A stretch of 64,000 nucleotides of DNA from Ruminococcaceae bacterium AM07-15 (GTDB lineage Bacteria; Bacillota; Clostridia; Oscillospirales; Butyricicoccaceae), in assembly GCA_003477405.1 (NCBI GenBank), contig QUDE01000013.1, forward strand, positions 26,396 through 90,395, read 5' to 3'. Both the position numbers and the translations under genes were made by a program. The notes under the pieces are model-generated. The model was not told the DNA's origin. It searched no databases and saw only the letters and a list, made by a program, of their open reading frames with translations. Shown here in pieces: positions 55,968 to 63,638 of the stretch; positions within the stretch are counted from its first letter, which is position 1, and the number at the start of each line of letters is the position of its first letter.

Positions 55968-56079
55968 GAAAGTTTTCCAGTTCCAGGATGGGAGGGATGG
56001 GAAGCAGGCAGAAAGGGGGACTTTTTTGACGAAATGGGGCAGGAGGTGAAAACAAGTTGTGAAGAATGGTGCGTGGCCG

Positions 56080-56108
56080 TTGACAGGGGCCCCGCGGGGC
56101 GCTACACT
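56080..56108 (+). promoter_or_regulatory. Promoter of the YhfC-like gene with palindromic GC spacer
   Basis: TTGACA (56080-56085), 17 bases, TACACT (56103-56108). The spacer is almost entirely G and C and contains the perfect 12-base palindrome GCCCCGCGGGGC. Confidence 0.7.
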
Positions 56109-56165
56109 AAAAACCATGCGTATATCACGGACGGCGGCCTGGCCGCAGAAGGAGGAATGGAATAA

Positions 56166-57032
56166 ATGGTAAGCGTAGGCTCCATCCTGGCGATGATCTT
56201 CACCTTGACGGCGGCCTTTTTTCTGCCCATCATCGGAGCGGTGGTTCTGTGTGCTGCCGGGAGGCTCTCCTGGCGCAGTCTGATCACCGGCTTTTTCTTC
56301 TATGCGGTGCTCCAGGCGCTGTTCCGTCTGCCGGTGCTGTGGCTGCTTTATAAGATCCCGGCGGTACAGTCTTTTGCCTATAGTCTGGTGGGCAATGCAC
56401 TGCTTATGGCCATCACCACCGCCTTTTTTGAAACGGCCGCCCGGTTTCTGGGGGGACGGCTGGTGCTGGGGCGGAAAGGGCGGAGCATCACCCCCTCCGA
56501 CAGCATCGGCTATGGCCTGGGCCACAGCATTGCTGAAACCTTTTTCCTCATGGGCCTCAGCTATTTCGGCAATCTGATGCTGGCCTTTGCCCTCAATCAG
56601 AATGGCCTGTCCAATTATAGTGAAGTATTCGGCCAGGAAGCGGCGGTGCAGGTCTATCAGGTGCTCACCGGCACCCCGGCCCTGGAGTTTGCCGCCGGAG
56701 GCGTGGAGCGGATTTTCTATACCATCATCCAGATCGTCCTCACCGGCCTTGTGTTCCATGGCCTCCGCCGCCGCAGCATGAAGCCGGTGCTGCTGGCTGC
56801 CCTGGCTCACTTCCTCACGGTGTTCGGCACCGCCATTCTCCAGCCCCATGGAGTGTGGGTGGGGGAGGTCTACATCTTCCTCATGGCCATGGTGCTCCTT
56901 TTGGGTCCGGCTCCCATGCTGTGGCCCCGGAAGAAAGGGGATGCCGCCGTGCAAGAGACAGAGGTTTCGGAAAATCGGGAAGAAGAAACCCAGGAAGAAG
57001 CAGAGCCGCAGCCTTCCCCGGAGGAAAAATAA
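56166..57032 (+). CDS. YhfC-family intramembrane protein (putative metalloprotease)
   Basis: A 288-residue membrane protein with about seven to eight helices and a charged, Glu-rich tail (about 255-288). It resembles the YhfC/DUF2324 family, which groups with CAAX-type intramembrane metalloproteases. Candidate metal and catalytic residues are Glu and Arg in FFETAARFLGGR, His and Glu in GLGHSIAETFF, the GGVERIFYTIIQ helix and the His in LAALAHFLTVFG. No substrate is known. It is a single-gene unit ending in a bidirectional terminator. Confidence 0.8.
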   Translation: MVSVGSILAMIFTLTAAFFLPIIGAVVLCAAGRLSWRSLITGFFFYAVLQALFRLPVLWLLYKIPAVQSFAYSLVGNALLMAITTAFFETAARFLGGRLVLGRKGRSITPSDSIGYGLGHSIAETFFLMGLSYFGNLMLAFALNQNGLSNYSEVFGQEAAVQVYQVLTGTPALEFAAGGVERIFYTIIQIVLTGLVFHGLRRRSMKPVLLAALAHFLTVFGTAILQPHGVWVGEVYIFLMAMVLLLGPAPMLWPRKKGDAAVQETEVSENREEETQEEAEPQPSPEEK

Positions 57033-57043
57033 CAAAGTACACA

Positions 57044-57085
57044 AAATGCCGCTCCTGTATTTCAGGAGCGGCATTTGCTTTTTCT
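57044..57085. terminator. Bidirectional terminator after the YhfC-like gene
   Basis: Perfect 14-base-pair stem AAATGCCGCTCCTG/CAGGAGCGGCATTT, loop TATTT, with T-rich sequence on the right and A-rich on the left. It serves the plus-strand YhfC-like gene and the convergent DUF3048 gene. Confidence 0.92.
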
Positions 57086-58182
57086 TATTCAATGACAATG
57101 TCGTCGGTTTCGGTGACTACCGAGAAGAAGGAGCGCCCCGGGCGCACCTGCAGGGGATTTCCCTTTTCATCGAGTAGCTCCAGGGGAGAGGAAGTTCCGG
57201 CCTTTTTCCAGGTGATGGGTACAAATCGGCCCTCGCTACAATAAAAGCCCTGGCCCTCGCCGGTGGTGTCCACTTCCACCAGGTGCAGTTCGCTCCCCGG
57301 CACATCGGTGAGAGGCATCCGCAAAACGAACACATTTTCAAAAGCCAGCTGGGTATCGTACCAGGCGTCCATTTGAGGCTTGCCGTATTGATACCGCAGA
57401 TAGACACCCCTCTCAGGATCGTATTCAAAATAGGGCTTGTGGTTTTTGGAGAAGGTCACCTGCACCCGCTGGGCGCTGGCCCCATTTTTGGCGCTGTGTT
57501 CCTGGGAAAAGGAGAAGAAAGGGGCGTCGGTGCCGCGGGACAGATTCTGATCCAGAGTGCTCAGCGCCTGATCGATCCGCTCACCGCTGGTGATGACGCT
57601 GTGCTCCAGTCCTAGTTCCTTCCGGCGGCTGGGGTCCCGGACGAACAGGCTGCCTTCCCAGCCGTCCCGGATACCGTCCATGGCGATAAGGCCCTCTTTT
57701 CGCTCCCGGGCGATCTTTTCATAGGCGGGCACACTGCCGCCGAAATGGAGGTACAGGGCGTCAAAACCCCGGGCCATGTCGATGAAATAGGGCCGGGCCG
57801 AGCGCACCGAGCCCAGGGCCTCCACAGAGGAAGGGTCCTGGAACAGAGCCAGAAACCGGGTGATCCGCCCTTCGGCGATCATTTCAAAGATCACATCGGC
57901 CTGGGAGATGCCCCACTGAGGCAGGCTGTTGGAGCTGTTGCTGATCATCACGCCCACCGGCTTTTGGGAAACACTGTTTTCCGTCATGCCGGTTTCCAGC
58001 CCGGTGAGGGGATTGACGGGCCCCTGGGGAACTTCCGGCTCCGGCTCTTCGGGATCTTCTGTGGGGGCCGGAGCGGTTTCCTCCTGGGTCTTTTCCGGTG
58101 GGGGATCGCTTTTTTGCAAAAGGGTGCAGCCGGAAAGCAGCAGGATAAAGAGAAGACAAAGGGACACAAAACGGGAACGCAT
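57085..58182 (-). CDS. DUF3048 (YerB-like) lipoprotein
   Basis: A 365-residue lipoprotein. The signal peptide ends in the lipobox LLSGC (about Cys19), followed by a Pro/Glu-rich linker (about 25-60). The DUF3048 domain follows, with NPLTGLETGMTENSVSQKPV, VMISNSSNSLPQWGISQADV, EGRITRFLALFQ and GSVRSARPYFIDMA, then the C-terminal YerB domain. Function is not established; B. subtilis YerB is a lipoprotein near DNA-repair and transport genes. Start 58182 has AAGGGAGG six to seven bases upstream. The gene at 58208 precedes it on the same strand by 25 bases. Confidence 0.9.
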   Translation of the reverse strand: MRSRFVSLCLLFILLLSGCTLLQKSDPPPEKTQEETAPAPTEDPEEPEPEVPQGPVNPLTGLETGMTENSVSQKPVGVMISNSSNSLPQWGISQADVIFEMIAEGRITRFLALFQDPSSVEALGSVRSARPYFIDMARGFDALYLHFGGSVPAYEKIARERKEGLIAMDGIRDGWEGSLFVRDPSRRKELGLEHSVITSGERIDQALSTLDQNLSRGTDAPFFSFSQEHSAKNGASAQRVQVTFSKNHKPYFEYDPERGVYLRYQYGKPQMDAWYDTQLAFENVFVLRMPLTDVPGSELHLVEVDTTGEGQGFYCSEGRFVPITWKKAGTSSPLELLDEKGNPLQVRPGRSFFSVVTETDDIVIE

Positions 58183-58207
58183 CAAAAGACCTCCCTTGTG
58201 TTCTTGT

Positions 58208-58756
58208 TTATTTCTCAGAGGATTTTTCGGCCAGCAGGACCTTGAGAATGTCGCTGTACACCGATTCGGCATTCTGGCGGAAATTTTCCTCCACCAAGGC
58301 GCACTGGCGGCTGTTCATCACCAGCACATCCATGGAGAGCACCGTTTCCTGGGGATCGCTGATGGCCAGATGCACCTGGAAGGTGCCGTTTTCCCCAGGG
58401 GTGTGGAAGGCGGTGATGGAGGAATCCCGGCGGATCTTGCGCACCACCCGGGCGGCGGCCGTCTGGGCTTTGTCCCGCACGCTGATGGGGAGATCCTCCT
58501 GGAAGATCTGGGCGGCTTCCCGGCCCAGGGGAGTGATGGTATAGACGGCCTTGCCTTCTTCATCCTCCAGGCGGCGCACATGGCCGGTACTCTGCAGCTC
58601 GGCAAAGGCTTCGGAAAACTCGAAATAGCCGAAGGCGTCGTCGATGAGACAGATGTCCAGCAGATCCGGCTCACCCACAGGGAAGGGGAGCTGGCTCATG
58701 GCAAAGAGGATAAAATATTTGATGTCGTCTTTTTCACGGAGATAACCGGTGGTCAT
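58208..58756 (-). CDS. DUF4364 protein (winged-helix-like)
   Basis: A 182-residue protein of the DUF4364 family of Clostridia. The N-terminal 80 residues look like a winged helix: LREKDDIKYFILFAMSQLPF, a helix pair with LQSTGHVRRLEDEEGKAVYT as wing, and ITPLGREAAQIFQEDLP. The C-terminal part is an alpha/beta domain with VHLAISDPQETVLSMDVLVM. Role unknown, probably regulatory. It precedes the DUF3048 gene on the same strand. AAAAGGAGAAC lies before the ATG. Confidence 0.85.
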   Translation of the reverse strand: MTTGYLREKDDIKYFILFAMSQLPFPVGEPDLLDICLIDDAFGYFEFSEAFAELQSTGHVRRLEDEEGKAVYTITPLGREAAQIFQEDLPISVRDKAQTAAARVVRKIRRDSSITAFHTPGENGTFQVHLAISDPQETVLSMDVLVMNSRQCALVEENFRQNAESVYSDILKVLLAEKSSEK

Positions 58757-58802
58757 AGGCAGTTCTCCTTTTCGGGTTTGAATGAAAATTCGCTCTGTAC
58801 TT

Positions 58803-58811
58803 AGTATACCA
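58803..58811 (-). promoter_or_regulatory. Extended -10 promoter of the DUF4364-DUF3048 unit
   Basis: On the minus strand TGG-TATACT, 46 bases before the DUF4364 start. No convincing -35 at the right spacing. Confidence 0.5.
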
Positions 58812-58899
58812 TATTGTATTCACAAAAAGGAAGAAAGAAAACTTGCTTTCCCCGCTTTGCCCCTCCATAATAAAGAAAAAGAAAAAAGGAGGAAATACC

Positions 58900-59958
58900 A
58901 TGGAGGACAGACTGCGGCCCAACTGGTTTGACCGGGAAGCGGGTGCGCTGCGCATTGTGGACCAGACCCTTTTGCCGGGGGAAGTACAATACAAGGAGCT
59001 GAAAACGGCGGAGGAGGTGTGGACAGCCATCCGCATTTTGCAGGTGCGGGGGGCTCCAGCCATCGGGGTGGCCGCCGCCTACGGCGCCTGGCTGGGGGCC
59101 CGGGAGAAAAATCCCCAAAGCCCTCAGGAGTTGGAAAGAGCTTTGGGGGAGACCTGCGCCTATCTGAAAACCTCCCGTCCCACGGCAGTCAATCTTGCCT
59201 GGGCCCTCTCCCGGATGGAAAAATGTCTGGCTGCCTGCCCCCATGAGTGGGATGTGTCCGCCCAACTGGATGCTCTATTGCAGGAAGCCGATTCCATTTT
59301 GCAGGAGGACGAGGAACAGAACCTGTGCATCGCCCGCCATGGTTTGTCCCTTTTGCAGCCGGGCATGGGACTTCTGACCCATTGCAATGCAGGAGAGCTG
59401 GCCACTTCCCGGTGGGGCACGGCCCTGGGGCCCATTTTGCTGGGCCAGCAGGAGGGATACGGCTTCCATGTGTATGCCGACGAGACCCGGCCCCTTCTCC
59501 AGGGGGCCCGGCTCACCGCCTTTGAGCTTTGCCGGGCCGGGGTGGATGTGACCCTTCAGTGCGACAACATGGCTGCAAGCCTCATGGCGGCAGGGAAAAT
59601 CCAGGCCGTGCTGGTGGGGTGTGACCGGGTGGCCCGCAACGGGGACACCGCCAACAAGATCGGCACATTGTCTTTGGCGGTGCTGGCCCGGCACTATGGC
59701 ATCCCCTTTTATGTGCTGGGGCCCACCAGTACCGTGGATCTTTCCTGCGAAAGCGGGAAAGATATTCCCATCGAGGAGCGGCCGGGGGAGGAGATCACCT
59801 CTCTTTGGTACCGGCAGCCCATGGCGCCCCAGGGGGTCAAGACCTATAACCCCGCCTTTGATGTGACACCGGCCCCGTTGATTTCCGCCATCATCACCGA
59901 AAAAGGAGTTGCTCGGGCTCCCTTTACAGACACTCTTACAGCGATGGTTCAGGGGTAA
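58900..59958 (+). CDS. mtnA: S-methyl-5-thioribose-1-phosphate isomerase MtnA
   Basis: A 352-residue enzyme of the eIF2B-alpha-like fold that isomerises methylthioribose-1-phosphate to methylthioribulose-1-phosphate in methionine salvage. Substrate-site blocks are VRGAPAIGVAAAYGAW and LTHCNAGELATSRWGTAL; the catalytic Cys is in that His-Cys-Asn segment's equivalent position and the catalytic Asp in GCDRVARNGDTANKIGTLSL. Start 58900 follows AAAGGAGG. No other salvage genes lie nearby; in organisms with an isolated mtnA the protein often works in an alternative methylthioribose/5-deoxyribose route. Confidence 0.93.
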   Translation: MEDRLRPNWFDREAGALRIVDQTLLPGEVQYKELKTAEEVWTAIRILQVRGAPAIGVAAAYGAWLGAREKNPQSPQELERALGETCAYLKTSRPTAVNLAWALSRMEKCLAACPHEWDVSAQLDALLQEADSILQEDEEQNLCIARHGLSLLQPGMGLLTHCNAGELATSRWGTALGPILLGQQEGYGFHVYADETRPLLQGARLTAFELCRAGVDVTLQCDNMAASLMAAGKIQAVLVGCDRVARNGDTANKIGTLSLAVLARHYGIPFYVLGPTSTVDLSCESGKDIPIEERPGEEITSLWYRQPMAPQGVKTYNPAFDVTPAPLISAIITEKGVARAPFTDTLTAMVQG

Positions 59959-60023
59959 AAGAGGGAAAAGCAGGCACAAAATCCCCTTGTGGCCCATAAA
60001 ATGGCCATGAGGTGGTGAATAAA

Positions 60024-60677
60024 GTGAAGGAACAGAGTTTGCAGCGGGAGGGCTTTTGGGGAAAGCGGAAGGTGCTTTGCTGTCAGGTGCGCTATCCCCT
60101 GCTGGAAAAAGGGGATGCCCCCGGGAGAGAAGACTGGCTCTCCGCCTTTTATGCCCGGGAGGCCCGGGAGAGCCTGGAAAAGCTTTGCAGGAAGTGGTAC
60201 CCTCTGGCCTGCCGCGCATCCCACCGGCTGGGGGAGGATTTTTCTCCTGTGGAGGTGCGCCGGGAATACACGGTGATCTATCAGGAAGAGGACTTTTTCT
60301 CGGCCTTTCTGGATACCTTCGTGTTCCGCGGGGAGCGGGAGCTGGACCGGAGCCGGGTCAGCCACACCTTTTCCCTTTCAGAGGGCCGCTATGTGCCTCT
60401 TTCTGCTCTTTTCCGTCCAGGCTTTCCCTACCGCCAGACCATTTTGCATCAGGTGGAGCAGATGGTCTCCCGCCAAAGCCAGCGCCAGCCTGAGGAATAC
60501 TATGTGGACTGGCCCCGGCTGCTTTCTCCCCGGTTTTCCCCGGAGAATTTTTATCTGGCCTCGGAAGGGCTGGTGGTCTATTATCCCCGCCGGGCTCTGG
60601 GGCCTTCTGTGCTGGGTCTGCCCTCTTTCCTTCTTCCCTATCCGCTGTTCGGAAGCGGTCTGATTCCCGAGCTGTAG
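60024..60677 (+). CDS. DUF3298-like protein of unknown function
   Basis: A 217-residue protein. The sequence resembles the DUF3298 part of RsiV-type proteins: VRREYTVIYQEEDFFSAFLD, HTFSLSEGRYVPLSALF (matching the family's Phe-Asp-x-x-G-x-x-L-x-L-x-D-L-F block), FYLASEGLVVYYPRRALGP and the terminal proline-rich strand. In RsiV this region binds lysozyme outside the cell, but here no signal peptide or membrane helix is present, so a cytosolic or coat-associated role is more likely. Start is uncertain: GTG 60024 (GAGG eleven bases before) is preferred over GTG 60012 or 60015. Confidence 0.65.
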   Translation: MKEQSLQREGFWGKRKVLCCQVRYPLLEKGDAPGREDWLSAFYAREARESLEKLCRKWYPLACRASHRLGEDFSPVEVRREYTVIYQEEDFFSAFLDTFVFRGERELDRSRVSHTFSLSEGRYVPLSALFRPGFPYRQTILHQVEQMVSRQSQRQPEEYYVDWPRLLSPRFSPENFYLASEGLVVYYPRRALGPSVLGLPSFLLPYPLFGSGLIPEL

Positions 60678-60689
60678 CGGGAGGAGGCA

Positions 60690-60718
60690 TGGACAAAAAA
60701 GGCCGGGCGTGGTACACT
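60690..60718 (+). promoter_or_regulatory. Promoter of the signal-peptidase-like gene
   Basis: TGGACA (60690-60695), 17 bases, TACACT (60713-60718) preceded by TGG (extended -10), about 44 bases before the start codon. Confidence 0.65.
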
Positions 60719-60761
60719 GGAAAGGCTGAAAACAAGGAAACGCGCAGACATACAGGATGGG

Positions 60762-61355
60762 ATGGATATGAAAAGGAAAAAAAGAAAGAGCCGCTGGAAA
60801 AAGCGGCTGTGCCTCACGGGTGTGGGCGTCAGCGTGGTGCTGCTGGCCCTGGCCCTTTATATGGCTTTCCGGGCCGATTGCTTGCTGCCGGAAGGGATGT
60901 ACCGGCAGCTGGTCCCGGTGACCCAGGAGGATATGGACCCAGCCTTGCCCAAAGGAAGCCTGGCCGTGGTCAACGAGCTGGAGACACCCCATGAGCGGGG
61001 CGTGGCCGCCTATCAGACCTCGGATGGACAGGTGGCCTTTGGCCGGGTGAAGGAGGAGACTGTGGAAGGGTACACCCTGGGCTTTGACCAGGAGGATGAA
61101 ACCTTCCAGGTGGAGCGGAAACAGGTGCTGGGGGCCGTGGGAGTGTATGTCTCCGGTCTGGGCGGACTGGTGACGGTGCTTTCCACCTATCGTCTCACCC
61201 TGGCCGCAGCTGTGGCCCTGTATCTGCTTTTCCTGGTGGCCATGGTGTGCACCAGAGGCCCTCGCCGCAGAGCCAAACGCCGCCGGGAGCTGATGGAGCT
61301 CTTCGCCTTTTACGGGGAAAAGTACGATCTGGAAGAGGCCGATATTGATTATTAA
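60762..61355 (+). CDS. Two-helix membrane protein resembling an inactive SipW-type signal peptidase
   Basis: A 197-residue protein: very basic N-terminus, membrane helix at about residues 18-37, an outside domain of about 100 residues, a second helix at about 143-166, and a basic cytosolic tail. This is the SipW/Sec11 layout. The segment EDMDPALPKGSLAVVNE resembles the catalytic box SMxPxLPxGDxVxV, but an Asp stands where the catalytic Ser should be. The substrate-binding strand KEETVEGYTLGFDQE follows. It is probably not an active peptidase; the family link is inference from topology and this box. ATG 60768 is an alternative start. Confidence 0.6.
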   Translation: MDMKRKKRKSRWKKRLCLTGVGVSVVLLALALYMAFRADCLLPEGMYRQLVPVTQEDMDPALPKGSLAVVNELETPHERGVAAYQTSDGQVAFGRVKEETVEGYTLGFDQEDETFQVERKQVLGAVGVYVSGLGGLVTVLSTYRLTLAAAVALYLLFLVAMVCTRGPRRRAKRRRELMELFAFYGEKYDLEEADIDY

Positions 61356-61359
61356 GAAA

Positions 61360-61394
61360 AAGCCCTGCTGATGGATGCGGCAGGGCTTCTTTTT
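61360..61394 (+). terminator. Terminator after the signal-peptidase-like gene
   Basis: Stem AAGCCCTGC/GCAGGGCTT (61360-61368, 61380-61388) followed by CTTTTT. Confidence 0.85.
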
Positions 61395-61765
61395 GTCTGG
61401 AGTTTGCCGGGAAGATGAAGGAAGTATTACACAAAAGTGAAGGCTTGGAGAAAAAAGAGGGCATTGGGCATGGGAAAATTCACAAAAAAGAAATATTAGA
61501 AATAGAGCCTTAACAATTAGGAAACAAAGTACAGAAAAAACGGGGAAAAACACCCCTTCGGGGATGGGAGAGGCCAAAGAGGGAAGAAATTTATGGATAA
61601 TCCGCAAAACGGATGAAACTGCATTGTGGAACATGACCAAAAAATGAACAAATTGCAAACAAAACAAAGGAGTAAAATTGTTGAATAACACCACAAAAAG
61701 GCGGAAAATATTGTGCATTACTGGGGAAAGTAACCAGTAATTATGAAGTGGAAGCAAAGTTCTGG

Positions 61766-61794
61766 TTGCAACAAAATATTACAACATATATAAT
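61766..61794 (+). promoter_or_regulatory. Promoter of the peptide ABC transporter operon
   Basis: TTGCAA (61766-61771), exactly 17 bases, TATAAT (61789-61794), in an AT-rich setting about 110 bases before the start codon. A strong promoter, consistent with the biased codon use of the gene it serves. Confidence 0.78.
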
Positions 61795-61905
61795 CAAATC
61801 ACGAACACAGCTTCCGGAATTGTGCACAGTGCTGAGGTTCTGTTATGGGTCTATCCGGCGGTCGGGAACGGCCGCCGGTAAAAAAATTTATGAGGTGAGA
61901 ACATT

Positions 61906-63444
61906 ATGAGAAAGAGGAATTTGCGTGCCATCAGCTTATTGCTGGCCGGCGTCATGTCCCTGGGCCTCTTTGCTGGCTGCTCCAAAGACAGCGGCGACAA
62001 GAAAGATCCCGGTAAGGGCGGCGGCGCGAAGGACAGCATCGTCATCGCCACCATGGGCGAGACCCCCTCTCTGTCCCCCACCGAGCACAACGCTGTGGCC
62101 GGTTCTTACATGAACCTGCTGACCTACAATACTCTGTTTAGCTCCGATATGGATATGCAGCCCCAGCCCGATCTGGCTGAGAGCTATGAGAATGTGGACG
62201 AAAGCACCTGGCATTTCAAGATTAGAGAAGGCGTCAAGTTCCACAACGGCGACACTATGACAGTGGATGATGTGGTAGCCTCCCTCCAGTGGGCTCAGGG
62301 CTTCGCCGAAGTCAACCTGTACAACAAGAACTTCGTCTCCATCTCCAAGGTGGACGACAGCACTGTTGAGATCAAGACCGATGGCCCCGACGCCATGGTT
62401 CTGCTGAACCTGTGCCATCACGGCAACGCCATCGTTCCCAAGAAGCTCATCGACGAAGGCCATGACTTCAACACCGATCCTATCGGTACCGGCCCCTACA
62501 AGCTGGTTGAGTGGAAGCGCGGCGACAGCCTGGAATTTGAAGCCTTTGAAGACTTCTATAAGGGCGCTCCCAAGATCAAGAACATGACCTGGAAGATCAT
62601 CCCCGAAGGCTCTTCCCGTACCATCGCTCTGGAAGCCGGCGAAATCGATTTCATCGTGGAAGTGGAAGCCATGGACGCTGACCGTCTGAAGGAAAACAGC
62701 GATCTGGAGGTCATCAGCTTTGAGCACACCAGCCACAACTGGCTGATGCTGAACAATGAGGTGCCCGGCCTGGATAACCAGGATGTGCGTCACGCCATCA
62801 ACAGCGCCATCGACAAGGAAAGCGTTGTCACCGTTGCTTACAACGGCCTGGCTACTCCTTCCTGGACCGCTACTCCCAGCAACTTTGCTGGCACCACCGA
62901 TGAAAATGCCGACACTTACGATGTGGAAAAGGCAAAGCAGTATCTGGCCGATTCCGGTGTGGATCCTGCTTCCGTCAAGTTCTCCATCATCTGCTCCGAC
63001 GACACCAAGAAGCGCGCCGGCGAAGTGATTCAGGCCAACCTGAAGGAAATCGGCATCAACTGCGAAATCGAGAGCATGGACCTGGCTACATACCTGTCCG
63101 CTACCGCTGAAGGCGATTACACCGCAGCTATCGGCGGCTACACCTCCAGCGACCTGCTGAGCTATGTGGTGGGCGTGTATCACAGCTCCTCCATCAACGC
63201 TTCCAACAAGACTCGTCTGAACGATTCTGAAGTGGACGCCCTGATCGATCAGGCCAAGACCACTCTGGACGAGACTGAGAGAGTTGCTATCTTTGAGAAG
63301 CTGTCTGCCCGTCTGAACCTGCTGTGCTCCCAGGCTCCTCTGTATCAGCCCCTGACTCTGAGAGCTTATAAGGCTGGTCTGGAAGGCGTGGAAGTCAGCG
63401 ACAGCGGCACCATCTATTTCGAGAATGTTTATTGGGCTGAATAA
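61906..63444 (+). CDS. Oligopeptide/dipeptide ABC transporter substrate-binding lipoprotein
   Basis: A 512-residue exported lipoprotein of the DppA/OppA family. The signal peptide ends in a lipobox LFAGC (about Cys25), then a Lys/Gly-rich linker. Family blocks: ATMGETPSLSPTEHNAVAGS, FKIREGVKFHNGDTMTVDD, DPIGTGPYKLVEWKRGD and EGSSRTIALEAGEIDFIV. It is clearly paralogous to the gene at 18158. Codon use (GCT, CGT, CTG, ATC) differs from neighbours in the way expected of a highly expressed protein. GAGGTGA precedes the ATG. The permease gene follows after two strong hairpins. Confidence 0.95.
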   Translation: MRKRNLRAISLLLAGVMSLGLFAGCSKDSGDKKDPGKGGGAKDSIVIATMGETPSLSPTEHNAVAGSYMNLLTYNTLFSSDMDMQPQPDLAESYENVDESTWHFKIREGVKFHNGDTMTVDDVVASLQWAQGFAEVNLYNKNFVSISKVDDSTVEIKTDGPDAMVLLNLCHHGNAIVPKKLIDEGHDFNTDPIGTGPYKLVEWKRGDSLEFEAFEDFYKGAPKIKNMTWKIIPEGSSRTIALEAGEIDFIVEVEAMDADRLKENSDLEVISFEHTSHNWLMLNNEVPGLDNQDVRHAINSAIDKESVVTVAYNGLATPSWTATPSNFAGTTDENADTYDVEKAKQYLADSGVDPASVKFSIICSDDTKKRAGEVIQANLKEIGINCEIESMDLATYLSATAEGDYTAAIGGYTSSDLLSYVVGVYHSSSINASNKTRLNDSEVDALIDQAKTTLDETERVAIFEKLSARLNLLCSQAPLYQPLTLRAYKAGLEGVEVSDSGTIYFENVYWAE

Positions 63445-63480
63445 GCACAGTTGACAGAGAAAAATAGCTCCTTTACCCCG

Positions 63481-63572
63481 CGCTGTTCCCGGACCGTCTG
63501 GTCCGGGAACAGTGCCGCCCTATTTCCCGCTTTGGGACCGGCAGCCGCGAAAGGCGGCCTCGAAGCGGGGAA
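63481..63572 (+). other. Two strong mRNA hairpins between binding-protein and permease genes
   Basis: The first is a perfect 13-base-pair stem CTGTTCCCGGACC/GGTCCGGGAACAG (63483-63495, 63500-63512). The second is a compound hairpin: TTCCCGCTT/AAGCGGGGAA outside and GCCGC-GAAA-GGCGGC inside (63524-63572). Neither is followed by a T run. In binding-protein transporter operons such hairpins often protect the upstream mRNA and lower expression of the permease genes. Confidence 0.8.
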
Positions 63573-63638
63573 TGGGGCCCAATTCAGCCGAAGCCGTTTC
63601 AGCATCAGGCGGCAGAGGCAAGAAAACAGGAGGATCTT

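Larger units (their letters stand above)
61356..61905. other. Long AT-rich leader region of the peptide ABC transporter operon
   Basis: 550 bases without a gene. It begins with a terminator, then about 400 bases of A-rich sequence unlike the surrounding GC-rich DNA. A good promoter lies at 61766-61794 and an inverted repeat TTACTGG/CCAGTAA (61718-61724, 61734-61740) about 25 bases upstream of its -35, a likely regulator site. A stem CCGGCGGTC/GGCCGCCGG lies between the promoter and the start codon. No tRNA-like, T-box or known riboswitch motif was recognised. Confidence 0.7.

Noticed and set aside
54270..57098. Reading the WG/SLH protein as a 942-residue protein
   Set aside because: The extra N-terminal 400 residues are antisense to the YhfC-like gene; a signal peptide and ribosome binding site place the start at 55886.
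61430..61860. Prophage or foreign insertion suggested by the AT-rich stretch
   Set aside because: It contains no genes, repeats or integrase signals and is better explained as a long regulatory leader of a highly expressed operon.
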